A DNA stretch of 64,000 nt from Amycolatopsis bullii (lineage in GTDB: Bacteria > Actinomycetota > Actinomycetes > Mycobacteriales > Pseudonocardiaceae). The stretch spans positions 1 through 64,000 of the forward strand of contig NZ_BNAW01000043.1 of NCBI RefSeq assembly GCF_014654205.1. The letters run 5' to 3'. The notes beneath the pieces were generated by a model. It had not been told where the DNA came from. It saw only the letters and a list, made by a program, of their open reading frames with translations, and ran no database searches. Shown one piece after another: positions 46,393 through 55,116 of the stretch. The first letter of the stretch is position 1, and every line of letters starts with the position of its first letter. A program made the translations under genes and the position numbers.

Positions 46393-47585
46393 CGGCTTCG
46401 AGCCTGCTGGGCGAGATCGACGGCGTCGGGCGCGACCGGAAGCGCGGCGGTTACTCGCGGCACGCCTTCGACGGACCCGAGCACGACCTGCGCGAGTGGT
46501 TCGTCGAACGCGCACTGGGGCTCGGGCTCGACGTCGAGACCGACCGCAACGGCAACATCTGGGCGTGGTGGGGGCCGCCGGGACGCAACGCCGTGGTCAC
46601 CGGCAGCCACCTCGACTCGGTGCCGGGCGGCGGCGCGTTCGACGGCCCGCTGGGCGTGGTGAGCGCGCTGGCCGCCGTCGAAGCGTTACAGGCCAAGGGT
46701 TTCCGGTCGCGGCGACCGCTCGCCGTCGTGGTGTTCGCCGAGGAGGAGGGCGGCCGGTTCGGCGTCCCGTGCCTGGGTTCGCGGCTGCTCACCGGCACGA
46801 TCGACGCCGACAAGGCGCGTGGCCTGCGGGACGCCGACGGCGTGACATTCGCCGAGGCGGCCGCGAAGGCGGGCGTCGACCCGGCGCGGATCGGGCCGGA
46901 CACCGAGCGGCTCGACCGGATCGGGCAGTTCCTCGAACTGCACGTCGAGCAGGGGCGCGGGCTGATCGACCTCGGGGCGCCGGTGGCCGTCGGCAGTACG
47001 GTGATCGCGCACGGGCGGTGGCGGTTTTCTTTTGCGGGGCAGGGGAACCACGCGGGAGCGACGTTGCTCGCCGACCGCGCGGACCCGATGTTGCCCGCCG
47101 CGGCGACGGTCACGGCCGTCCGGCGGCTGGCCGCGAAGGTGCCGGACGCGCGGGCAACCGTCGGCCGGCTCGTGCCGACCCCCGGCGGGACCAACGTCAT
47201 CGCGTCCACAGTGGACCTGTGGCTGGACGCGCGGGTGCCCGGCGAGGGCACGCCGGGACTGGTCGCCGAGATCAGCAGGGCAGCCTCGGAGGCGGCCGCG
47301 GCGGAGGGCTGCCGGGTCGCGGTGACGCGCGAGTCCTATTCGGACGACGTCGTATTCGACGACGGCCTCCGCCGCGACCTGGGCGAGTGGCTCGGCGGCC
47401 CGCCGGAGCTGCCGACCGGCGCCGGGCACGACGCGGCCATCCTCGCCGGGTTCGTCCCGGCCGGGATGCTCTACGTGCGCAACCCGACCGGCATCAGCCA
47501 CTCGCCGGAGGAGTTCGCCGAGGCCGAGGACGTCGAAGCCGGCGCCACGGCGCTGGCCACGGTGCTGGAACGGCTGGCGCAGTGA
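46389..47585 (+). CDS. M20/Zn-carbamoylase family amidohydrolase (AllC-like), within hut operon
   Basis: A 398-residue binuclear-zinc amidohydrolase of the allantoate amidohydrolase/N-carbamoyl amino acid hydrolase type. Metal sites: [35 protein letters not shown] and LELHVEQG; the late [10 protein letters not shown] completes it. It sits between hutU and hutF with 4-bp overlaps on both sides, so it is made with the histidine pathway. No hutG is present, and this enzyme may supply the missing N-formylglutamate deformylation; that is inference. Specificity is unproven. Confidence 0.87.
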
Positions 47586-47641
47586 CCCCCGACCCGCGGG
47601 GGCGCCCCCCGGTTCCAGCGTATCGCGCGGCACCGACAGTT
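47582..47641. repeat. Dispersed GC repeat, copy inside the start of hutF
   Basis: GACCCGCGGGGGCGCCCCCCGG, then TTCCA, CGTA, GGCACCGACA and a TT-rich end resemble the intergenic stretch at 59038-59097 (shared GCGGGGGCGCCCCCCG and GCACCGACA blocks in the same order). Confidence 0.7.
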
Positions 47642-48919
47642 TTCTGGTGCGAGCAGGCCTGGCTGCCCGGCGGGATCGCGTCCGGTCTGCGGATCGACGT
47701 CGACGGCGGCCGGATCATCGCCGTGACGCCGGACTCGCCGCGCACGGGCACGATCCTCGCCGGGCTGACGCTGCCCGGCTTCGCGAACGGGCATTCGCAC
47801 GCCTTCCACCGGGCCCTGCGGGGCCGGACGCACCACGAGCGCGGCACGTTCTGGACCTGGCGCGAGCGGATGTACGCCCTGGCCGCACGGCTCGACCCGG
47901 ACACCTACTACCGGCTGGCCCGCGGGGTCTACGCCGAGATGGTGCTCGGCGGGTACACCAGCGTGGGGGAGTTCCACTACCTGCACCACGCGCCCGGCGG
48001 CAAGCCGTACGCCGACCCGAACGCGATGGGGGAGGCGCTGCGGCAGGCCGCGGCCGACGCCGGGATCCGGTTGACGCTCTTGGACACGTGCTACCTGGCG
48101 GGCGGGATCGGCGTGGAGCCCGACGAAGTCCAGCGACGGTTCTCGGACGGCTCGGCTTCGGCCTGGGCTTCGCGGGTCGCCGCACTCGAGGAAGGCGAGC
48201 TCTTCCGGGTCGGTGCGGCCATCCATTCGGTGCGGGCGGTCCCGGCCGACCAACTGTCGCTGGTGGACAGCAAGAGGGTCGTGCACGTCCACCTCTCGGA
48301 GCAGCGGGCCGAAAACGAACAGTGCCGGGCCGCCTACGGCCGCACGCCCACCGAATTGCTGGACGATCGCGGGGTCCTGACCGAGCGCCTGGTCGCCGTG
48401 CACGCCACGCACCTGACGAAGTCGGACATCGACCGGCTGAGCGGGGCGCGGGCGTGCTTCTGCCCGACCACCGAACGCGACCTCGGCGACGGCATCGGCC
48501 CCGCCCGCGCCCTGCGGGACGCCGGGGTGAGGCTGAGCGTCGGCAGCGACAGCAACGCCGTCGTCGATGCGTTCGAAGAGACCCGCGCGCTGGAGCTGGA
48601 CGACCGGCTGGCCAGCGAGGAACGCGGCCGATTCAGCGCCGAGGAGCTCCTCGAAGCGGGCACCGACCACGCGGCGATCGGGTGGGAGGAAGTCGGCGCG
48701 CTCGCCGAGGGGGCGGGCGCGGACTTCGTCACGGTGGCCCTGGATTCGGTGCGGACGGCCGGGATCGAGCCGTCGGGGGTCGTCTTCGCGGCGTCCGGCT
48801 CGGATGTCCGGCACGTCGTCGTCGCCGGCCGCGAGGTCGTCCGCGACGGCACACACCTGCTCGTCGACCGACCGGAAACCGTTCTGGTGAAGGAGATCGA
48901 GGCACTGTGGCAGTCCTGA
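47582..48919 (+). CDS. hutF: Formimidoylglutamate deiminase
   Basis: A 445-residue TIM-barrel amidohydrolase that converts N-formimino-glutamate to N-formylglutamate and ammonia. Motifs: [16 protein letters not shown] (HxH metal site), [20 protein letters not shown] and [16 protein letters not shown]. The GTG overlaps the previous stop. The first 20 or so codons come from a repeat-like GC sequence also present at 59.03 kb, so the N-terminus is atypical; the family core begins near [11 protein letters not shown]. No later start codon is available before that core. Confidence 0.93.
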   Translation: MTPDPRGRPPVPAYRAAPTVFWCEQAWLPGGIASGLRIDVDGGRIIAVTPDSPRTGTILAGLTLPGFANGHSHAFHRALRGRTHHERGTFWTWRERMYALAARLDPDTYYRLARGVYAEMVLGGYTSVGEFHYLHHAPGGKPYADPNAMGEALRQAAADAGIRLTLLDTCYLAGGIGVEPDEVQRRFSDGSASAWASRVAALEEGELFRVGAAIHSVRAVPADQLSLVDSKRVVHVHLSEQRAENEQCRAAYGRTPTELLDDRGVLTERLVAVHATHLTKSDIDRLSGARACFCPTTERDLGDGIGPARALRDAGVRLSVGSDSNAVVDAFEETRALELDDRLASEERGRFSAEELLEAGTDHAAIGWEEVGALAEGAGADFVTVALDSVRTAGIEPSGVVFAASGSDVRHVVVAGREVVRDGTHLLVDRPETVLVKEIEALWQS

Positions 48920-50055
48920 TCACGGGCATCGGGGAGCTCACCACCAACGACCCGGCGCTGGGCCGTCTTACCGACGCGGCCCTGGTGCTGGACGGCTCGT
49001 CCGTCGCCTGGGCAGGCCCGGCGGCGAGCGCACCGGCGGCCGACGAACGCGTCGACGTCGAAGGGCGCGCGGTGCTGCCCGGCTGGGTGGACAGCCACAC
49101 GCACCTGGTCTTCGCCGGCGACCGCACCGCCGAGTTCGAGGCGCGGATGGCGGGAAAACCCTACACCGCAGGCGGAATCGCGATCACCGTCGGCGCGACG
49201 CGGGAGGCGTCCGACGAGCAGCTGGCCGCGAACCTGCGCCGCCACGTCGACGAGGCGGCCCGGCAGGGGACGACCTGCCTGGAGACCAAGACCGGCTACG
49301 GGCTCACGGTCGCGGACGAAGCCCGCAGCGCCCGGATCGCCGGCGAGGTGGCCGACGAGGTGACGTTCCTCGGCGCGCACCTGGTGCCGCCGGGCGCCGA
49401 CGCCGAGTCCTATGTGGACTTGGTGTGCGGCGAAATGCTGGACGCGGTGGCGGAAAGCGTGCGCTGGGCGGACGTGTTCTGCGAGACGGGGGCGTTCGAC
49501 GAGGCTCAGTCGGCGCGGGTGCTCAAGGCCGCCGCCGAGCGCGGGCTCGGCCTGAGGGTACACGGCAACCAGCTCGGCGAAGGCCCCGGCGTGCGGCTGG
49601 CGGTGGAACTCGGCGCGGCGAGCGTCGACCACTGCACCTACTTGAGCGACGCCGACGTCGAAGCGCTGGCGGCGTCCGAGACCGTGGCGACTTTGCTGCC
49701 CGCGTGCGATTTGTCGACCCGCCAGCCCCTGCCCCCGGCGCGGCGGCTGCTCGACGCGGGCGCGACGGTGGCGCTGGCCAGCAACGCCAACCCGGGCAGC
49801 TCGTACACGACGTCGATGGCGTTCTGCGTCGCCACGGCGGTGCTGCAGATGCGCATGACGATCGAGGAAGCGGTCTGGGCGGCGACGGCGGGCGGGGCGA
49901 AAGCGCTGCGGCGCGAGGACGTGGGCGTCCTGCGGCCCGGTTCGCGGGCGGACGTCCACGTCCTCGACGCGCCTTCGGTGACGCACCTGGCCTACCGGCC
50001 GGGCGTGCCGCTGACCGGTGCGGTGTGGCGGGCCGGGGTCAGAGTGGCAGGGTGA
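48907..50055 (+). CDS. hutI: Imidazolonepropionase
   Basis: A 382-residue amidohydrolase opening the imidazolone ring to N-formimino-glutamate. Motifs: [17 protein letters not shown], the family [41 protein letters not shown] and [14 protein letters not shown]. The GTG start overlaps the hutF stop by 13 bases. Last gene of the hut operon; its end overlaps the convergent lipase gene by 17 bp. Confidence 0.95.
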   Translation: MAVLITGIGELTTNDPALGRLTDAALVLDGSSVAWAGPAASAPAADERVDVEGRAVLPGWVDSHTHLVFAGDRTAEFEARMAGKPYTAGGIAITVGATREASDEQLAANLRRHVDEAARQGTTCLETKTGYGLTVADEARSARIAGEVADEVTFLGAHLVPPGADAESYVDLVCGEMLDAVAESVRWADVFCETGAFDEAQSARVLKAAAERGLGLRVHGNQLGEGPGVRLAVELGAASVDHCTYLSDADVEALAASETVATLLPACDLSTRQPLPPARRLLDAGATVALASNANPGSSYTTSMAFCVATAVLQMRMTIEEAVWAATAGGAKALRREDVGVLRPGSRADVHVLDAPSVTHLAYRPGVPLTGAVWRAGVRVAG

Positions 50056-50905
50056 ACGCCGTGCAGGACGGTACGTAAGACGCGTCGAGGGCGTGCAGGA
50101 TCAGGCCGGTGACGTTCGGGTCGATCGCCTGGCTCAGGTGACCCGACGCGTCGGACGGGCAGAAGTCCTGCAGCATGATGTCCGTCGTGCCCGGCTCGCC
50201 GAGGATCCCGCTCGTGTACGGCGTCACGACTTCGTCGTACTTGCTGACGATGCTCGTGTACGTCGGCCCTGGCACGTGGACGCCGCCGCGGGCGAGGTCG
50301 TCCAGGAACGCCGAGGGCGCCAGGTACTCGGTGCACGCGCCGCACGCCGTGCGCAGGGCCGCGCCGAGGCCGGGCACGGACGTGAGCAGGGCATTGGCCA
50401 GCGCGTCGAGGCCGCCGAGGGTCGTCCCGCGGTAGTTGGCGCCGAAGCCGACGAAGTGGGCGACCTCGGCCGCGCCGCCGCCGTACTTCAGGTAGTACGC
50501 GGGCATCGTGCTGCCCTCGGAGTGGCCGACGATGTCGACCTTCGCCGCGCCGGTCGTGGACCGGACCCGGTCGACGAACCGGCCGAGCTGCGCCGCGCTG
50601 TCGCGCATGGAGGCGAGCCCGCCGACGCCGGGCCCGAGGATTCCCGTGCCGTAGGTCAGGGAGAAGACGCAGTAGCCCTCGGCGGCGATCTTCGGCGCGT
50701 GGAAGAACCAGTTGACGCTGTCGTTCGCGCCGAGGCCGTGCACGAGCACGACGGGCTCCGGGCGCGCGGCCGACGGACGGCAGCCCCAGTCGTTCCAGCC
50801 GCTGCGCGGTGCCGCTTGCGCGACCGCCGGCGCGAGCACGCCGAAGGTGAGCGCCGCGGCGAGCACGGCCAGGGTTCGCTTGGCACCGCCGTTGGTGACC
50901 CGCAT
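50039..50905 (-). CDS. Secreted alpha/beta-hydrolase, lipase class 2-like
   Basis: A 288-residue exported lipase/esterase. A Sec signal peptide (about 1-31, ending AVAQA) precedes the mature enzyme. The nucleophile elbow is VGHSEGS (Ser129), the oxyanion strand is [10 protein letters not shown], and later [11 protein letters not shown] and DASGHLSQ hold the probable Asp and His. Several cysteines suggest disulfides. It resembles the actinobacterial triacylglycerol lipases of the LipA/EstA type. Starts at ATG 50905. Confidence 0.9.
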   Translation of the reverse strand: MRVTNGGAKRTLAVLAAALTFGVLAPAVAQAAPRSGWNDWGCRPSAARPEPVVLVHGLGANDSVNWFFHAPKIAAEGYCVFSLTYGTGILGPGVGGLASMRDSAAQLGRFVDRVRSTTGAAKVDIVGHSEGSTMPAYYLKYGGGAAEVAHFVGFGANYRGTTLGGLDALANALLTSVPGLGAALRTACGACTEYLAPSAFLDDLARGGVHVPGPTYTSIVSKYDEVVTPYTSGILGEPGTTDIMLQDFCPSDASGHLSQAIDPNVTGLILHALDASYVPSCTAFTLPL

Positions 50906-50985
50906 TCCGTTGCCTCCAGTTACCCGTCAGTACGTGACGCAGATCATGATCGGTCACAGACTGCTGGAGACGACCTGGGAAACGC

Positions 50986-52404
50986 TCAGAGTTGCCCGGC
51001 GTTCGTTGTGACGGGTGACAACGACGGCCGACGTAGTCCGACGGCGAGCCCGGTCAGCGCGATCAGCCCGCAGAGCCACGCGAACCAGTCGCCGAAGCGC
51101 GCGTACGGTGTCTTGCCCGGCCCGCTCGGGACGTCGGCGACGACCACCGTGAACGGGCGGCCGCCGGTGTGGGCTTCGGCCAGTACGTGACCGCGTGAGT
51201 CCGCCAGCATCGGCGTCCCGCGGGTCGCGCTCCACGCCACCGAGAAGCCGTTCTCGACGCCGCGGATCAACGCCGTGCGGCTGTGCGCCCAGCCGTCGAC
51301 GTCTTCGTCGGATGCCGGGATGAGGACCAGGCCCGTGCCGGCTTGGCCGTATTCGCCGCTGGGGTCGGCGAAGTTGACGTCCATGCACACCATCAGCCCG
51401 GTTCCCCCGAAGTGCGCGAGCTGCGTGCCGGAGGTCATGTTCGGCGAATCCCCGTTGTGCCACTTGCGGTATTCCACCGTCACGCCGGACGGCGGGATCG
51501 CGAGCGCGGCGTTGAAGCGGCCCTCCGGGGTCGTCTCGATGACGCCGGTGACGACGGTGAGGTTCCGCGTGCGGGCGACCTCCGAGAAGGCCCCGACGAG
51601 CCGCGGACGGCTGGTCTGGTCCACCGCGAAGGCGGCTTCGGGGAGCACGACCGCTTGGACGCCGTCCGGCAGCCGGCCGAGCTGGTCCACAAAGGACCGC
51701 AGGTACGCCTGGCCGTCCGGGGTGGCGACGTCGGCCGCCCAGCGGCTCTGCCCGGGCGCGACCAGCGCGACCCGCGTCGAAGGCCCGGTAAGGGGCGGCG
51801 TGGTCCAGTAGACGAGCCCACCGGCGATGGCGGCCAGTGCGAGTACCGGGACGAGCCGGGAGCGGCCGCGCAGGCCGGGTGCGAGCGCGGCGGCGACGGC
51901 GGCCGGGACGAACAGCACCAGGAACTCGACGCCCCAGCCGCCGGTCACGGCGGCGAGGTGCAGCACGGTCGGCCGGTCGGCCTGGGTCGTCATCAGCGTG
52001 TCCATCACGCCGGTCGGGTTGAGCAGCGAGACGCCGTAGAGCACCACCGTCCACAACGCCGGTGCGGCGAGCGCCGCCGTCAAGCCGTGTCCGCGGCGAA
52101 CCAGCAGCCGGAACAGCCCCGTGGACAAGGCGAACACCAGGGCACTGCCGCCGAGGATCCCGATCGCCGCGGGGCGGGGGATCGACAGGGAATGCCAGAA
52201 GTAGCTCCAGCTGCCGGCGCTGCCCGCCAGGGAGGCGAGGAACGCGCTCGTCATCGCCGCCGCGCCGGGAACGCGGGGCGCGAGCAGCAAGATCGGCAGC
52301 GGCGCCACCCAAGCCAGCTCCGGCACCGGATCCAGACCGGTGCCGAAGAAGAACAACACCGCCGACGCCGCTGTCGCGGCGGCCGCCCACCCCAGCTTGT
52401 TCAT
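50986..52404 (-). CDS. Apolipoprotein N-acyltransferase-like protein (nitrilase superfamily)
   Basis: A 472-residue protein with about six N-terminal transmembrane helices, an extracytoplasmic nitrilase domain and a final helix, the layout of Lnt. Catalytic triad candidates: Glu in VVLPEAAF, Lys in EYRKWHNG and Cys in LMVCMDVNF. It would N-acylate lipoproteins at the outer membrane face, but sequence similarity to canonical Lnt is limited in the membrane half. ATG 52404 chosen (MNKLGWAA), as the upstream frame lacks a ribosome site. Confidence 0.83.
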   Translation of the reverse strand: MNKLGWAAAATAASAVLFFFGTGLDPVPELAWVAPLPILLLAPRVPGAAAMTSAFLASLAGSAGSWSYFWHSLSIPRPAAIGILGGSALVFALSTGLFRLLVRRGHGLTAALAAPALWTVVLYGVSLLNPTGVMDTLMTTQADRPTVLHLAAVTGGWGVEFLVLFVPAAVAAALAPGLRGRSRLVPVLALAAIAGGLVYWTTPPLTGPSTRVALVAPGQSRWAADVATPDGQAYLRSFVDQLGRLPDGVQAVVLPEAAFAVDQTSRPRLVGAFSEVARTRNLTVVTGVIETTPEGRFNAALAIPPSGVTVEYRKWHNGDSPNMTSGTQLAHFGGTGLMVCMDVNFADPSGEYGQAGTGLVLIPASDEDVDGWAHSRTALIRGVENGFSVAWSATRGTPMLADSRGHVLAEAHTGGRPFTVVVADVPSGPGKTPYARFGDWFAWLCGLIALTGLAVGLRRPSLSPVTTNAGQL

Positions 52405-52499
52405 CGTGGCCCCTTTCGCCCGGTTCCGAGGGTTCCAGGCCAGACCGGCGGGCACAGTGGGTCAAACCACCCAGTCCGGGTGGGGTTTACCCCACCCCG

Positions 52500-52521
52500 G
52501 TTCATGCAGAGTTCAGTAAGC
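52500..52521 (+). promoter_or_regulatory. PHO box-like direct repeat upstream of the second phosphate permease
   Basis: Two adjacent 11-bp units, GTTCATGCAGA and GTTCAGTAAGC, share the GTTCA core of the actinobacterial PhoP box with the right 11-bp period, about 78 bp before the start codon. A hairpin GGGTGGGG/CCCCACCC lies just upstream (52478-52497). Confidence 0.55.
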
Positions 52522-52598
52522 CGTCACGCGACAGGGATCGGAGCGGCCGAAGTGGATCAGTAGCGTTGCCAGCGAACAGCTACGAAAGTGGGCCGCCC

Positions 52599-53726
52599 AT
52601 GGACTTCTCGCTGATCGTGCTGGTGGTGATCGTGGCCGCGCTGGCCTTCGACTTCACCAACGGCTTCCACGACACGGCCAACGCGATGGCCACCTCCATC
52701 GCCACCGGGGCGCTCAAACCGAGAGTCGCCGTCGCCGTTTCCGCCGTGCTGAACCTCGTCGGCGCGTTCCTCTCGGTCGAGGTCGCCAAGACGATCTCCG
52801 GCGGGATCGTCGACGACACGAAGGTGACGCCGGTGATCATCTTCGCCGGGCTCGTCGGCGCGATCGTGTGGAACCTGGTGACCTGGCTGATCGGGCTGCC
52901 GTCGAGCTCGTCGCACGCGCTGTTCGGCGGGCTGATCGGCGCCACCTGGATCGCCTCCGGCTCCGACGCCGTCCACTTCGGGAAGGTCGTCGAGAAGGTG
53001 CTGATCCCGGCGCTCGCCTCGCCGATCGTCGCCGGGATCGTCGCCACGCTGGGCACCTTCCTCGTCTACCGGATCACCGCCCGGGCGAAGCGGGACACGG
53101 TCGGCCGGACGTTCAAGGCCGGCCAGATCGCCTCGGCGTCGCTGGTGTCGCTCGCGCACGGCACGAACGACGCGCAGAAGACCATGGGCGTCATCACGCT
53201 GACGCTGATCGCCTCCGGTTCGCTCGCGCCGAACTCGGGGCCGCCGTTCTGGGTGATCCTGACCGCGGGCTCCGCGATCGCGCTCGGCACCTACCTGGGC
53301 GGCTGGCGGATCATCCAGACGATGGGCAAGAAGCTCACCGAAATCCAGACGCCGCAGGGGTTCGCGGCGGAAACCAGCGCCGCGGCGGTCATCCTCACCT
53401 CGGCGCACCTCGGGTTCGCGCTGTCCACCACGCACGTCTGCTCGGGCGGCATCATCGGCTCCGGGCTCGGCCGCAAGCTCGCCGAAGTCCGCTGGGGCGT
53501 CGCGGGCCGGATGGTCCTGGCCTGGGCGCTGACGCTGCCCGCCGCCGCGATCGTCGGCGCGCTCGCCGCCGAGGTCTCGACGCTCGGGACGTGGGGCACC
53601 GTGCTGGTCGGCCTGGCCGGCGTCGTCGTCGCGCTGGGCATCTACCTCGCGTCGAAGCGGAACCCGGTCGACGCGAACTCCATCCACGAGCCCGAGCCCG
53701 GCGTCACGCAGCCGGCCAACGCCTGA
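52599..53726 (+). CDS. pit: Inorganic phosphate transporter, PiT family (second copy)
   Basis: A 375-residue paralogue of the permease at 2.1 kb, with the same signatures FDFTNGFHDTANAMAT, GLPSSSSHALFGGLIGATWI, SLAHGTNDAQKTMGVITLTL and LSTTHVCSGGI. The two proteins look identical over long stretches. ATG 52599 follows a weak site (GTGGGCCGCCC). A small membrane-protein gene follows 8 bp later, probably co-transcribed. A PHO-like box upstream suggests phosphate control of this copy only. Confidence 0.95.
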   Translation: MDFSLIVLVVIVAALAFDFTNGFHDTANAMATSIATGALKPRVAVAVSAVLNLVGAFLSVEVAKTISGGIVDDTKVTPVIIFAGLVGAIVWNLVTWLIGLPSSSSHALFGGLIGATWIASGSDAVHFGKVVEKVLIPALASPIVAGIVATLGTFLVYRITARAKRDTVGRTFKAGQIASASLVSLAHGTNDAQKTMGVITLTLIASGSLAPNSGPPFWVILTAGSAIALGTYLGGWRIIQTMGKKLTEIQTPQGFAAETSAAAVILTSAHLGFALSTTHVCSGGIIGSGLGRKLAEVRWGVAGRMVLAWALTLPAAAIVGALAAEVSTLGTWGTVLVGLAGVVVALGIYLASKRNPVDANSIHEPEPGVTQPANA

Positions 53727-53734
53727 GGAGCGCC

Positions 53735-53956
53735 GTGCACATCAATTGGGGTTCCCTCGGTCTCGTCTTCGTCGTCGCCCTCGCGTCGGTCGTGGTGCTG
53801 ACGAGCCTCTTCTCCTTCGGGGTGGTGGGGCTTTCCCAGCGCGACGCGGCCCGCGAGTCGGGTGCCTCGGGCACCGGGCCGCTGGCCGGCGCGGTCGTCT
53901 GCTTCGCCGCCTGCGCGGCGATCATCGGTTACGGCATCTATTTGATCGTGGCCTGA
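53735..53956 (+). CDS. Small two-TM membrane protein downstream of pit
   Basis: A 73-residue protein with two transmembrane segments (about 8-30 and 50-70) separated by a short polar loop (SQRDAARESGASGTGP). GTG 53735 has GAGGAG six bases upstream. Its tight linkage to the permease suggests an accessory role in phosphate transport; function unknown. Its end overlaps the convergent gene by 19 bp. Confidence 0.8.
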   Translation: MHINWGSLGLVFVVALASVVVLTSLFSFGVVGLSQRDAARESGASGTGPLAGAVVCFAACAAIIGYGIYLIVA

Positions 53957-54684
53957 ACGCGCTCCCGGAACCCTTCGGGCAGGCCGGCGAGCAACGGTTT
54001 CAGCGTGGCTCGCCGTGCCTCGCTCAGGTGGGTCAGCAGGTCGAGCGCCGGCGTCCAGAGGTCTTCGTCGGCGCTCGCCGCGGTGACCAGCCGGCCGAGC
54101 CGGTGGGCCGGGAGCAGGCCGACGACGTGGTCGACGCGGCGCTTGTCGTCGAGCACGAAGGCGATCCGCAGCAGCGCCGGGTCGTCGATCCGTTCCAGGG
54201 CCCGCCGCACGGTGAGGTCCGGCAGGTGCCCGACGAACCGGCCGAGGGTGATCCAGTCCTCCTTGCGCGCCAGTTCGCCGGCGACGGCGAGGACGGTGTC
54301 CAGGGGGATCCGGCTGATGATCGCGCTCGCGCGCCGCGGGTCGAGCTCCGCGGCCACGTCGGCGAGGAACCGCGGGCTGAGCCGCTTGGCGACGTCGACG
54401 CCGCGCGCGACGTCGACCAGCCCGGCGATCCGCGCGCACAGCAGCGGGCCGAACACCTTTTCGGCGATCTTGGCGAGCACCCCGACGGGCACGATCCGCG
54501 CCGCCAGGGCCATCCGCTGCAGTACGGCCGCGTTGGCGTCGAACAGCGTGTCGGTGACCTGTTCGCGGAAGGCCTGCAGGTCGTCGGCGTCGACGCGGGC
54601 GAGGTACGCCAGGCGGGTGGGCTCGACGTCGAGGACGCGGGCCAGCTTCAGGATCTCCGCCTCGGCTGCGTAGTTCTCCGTCAC
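53938..54684 (-). CDS. Hypothetical helical protein
   Basis: A 248-residue soluble, mostly helical protein beginning MTENYAAEAEILKLARVLDVEPTRL. Repeated helical pairs such as RRASAIISRIPLDTVLAVAGELARKEDWITLGRFVGHLPD, RRALERIDDPALLRIAFVLDDKRRVDHVVGLLP and the closing LKPLLAGLP suggest HEAT- or MgtE-N-like repeats. No catalytic motif. GTG 54684 overlaps the stop of the 69-residue gene upstream, so the two are coupled. Function unknown. Confidence 0.8.
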   Translation of the reverse strand: MTENYAAEAEILKLARVLDVEPTRLAYLARVDADDLQAFREQVTDTLFDANAAVLQRMALAARIVPVGVLAKIAEKVFGPLLCARIAGLVDVARGVDVAKRLSPRFLADVAAELDPRRASAIISRIPLDTVLAVAGELARKEDWITLGRFVGHLPDLTVRRALERIDDPALLRIAFVLDDKRRVDHVVGLLPAHRLGRLVTAASADEDLWTPALDLLTHLSEARRATLKPLLAGLPEGFRERVQATIK

Positions 54685-54890
54685 AGGCCCACTGCTTTCC
54701 GGACCGCGCCGCGCAGCAGCGCGGGGACGTACCGGAGGCCTTCTTCGCCCGCTTCGGCCAGCGCTTTCGCCTGGCGGCGGCGCGCGTCGCGGAGGGCATC
54801 GGCGAGGTCTTGTCGCTCGTGCTCTTCGAGGGCCTCGATGCCTTCGGGGAGGTAGCCGCCCAACTGGTCGGCGAGTGTGCGCTCGGCCAT
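54681..54890 (-). CDS. Small hypothetical protein coupled to the helical protein
   Basis: A 69-residue highly charged helical protein (MAERTLADQLGGYLPEGIEALEEHERQDLADALRDARRRQ, ending LLRGAVRKAVGL). Its stop overlaps the next start (four bases). The amphipathic helices suggest a protein-protein adaptor; no family recognised. Confidence 0.75.
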   Translation of the reverse strand: MAERTLADQLGGYLPEGIEALEEHERQDLADALRDARRRQAKALAEAGEEGLRYVPALLRGAVRKAVGL

Positions 54891-55116
54891 GGTGGATCAT
54901 CATGCAACACCACGGGCGGTGTCGTGCGGATATGCGCGTCGAGACGTCCACCGTCCGTGTCGGCGCGACTGGACGGGGAAGCGCTGCTCGCTGTCGTGAG
55001 CACCGCTCTCGGGTGACCGGCGCGCGCCGCTCAACTTCGAGAGCACTGCTCTGGCGCGGGGAAGGGTGACTTTCGGCAGTGGCCCGGCCGTGGTCACGCC
55101 TTGTAGCGTCGAACCC
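54891..55116. other. Intergenic region with palindrome AGAGCA-C-TGCTCT
   Basis: 226 bp between divergent operons. AGAGCACTGCTCT (55040-55052) is a perfect 6-bp inverted repeat around one base; a related GAGCACCGCTC lies at 54998-55008. A TAGCGT -10-like box (about 55104-55109) sits 7 bp before the kinase GTG, suggesting a leaderless transcript. Confidence 0.5.
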
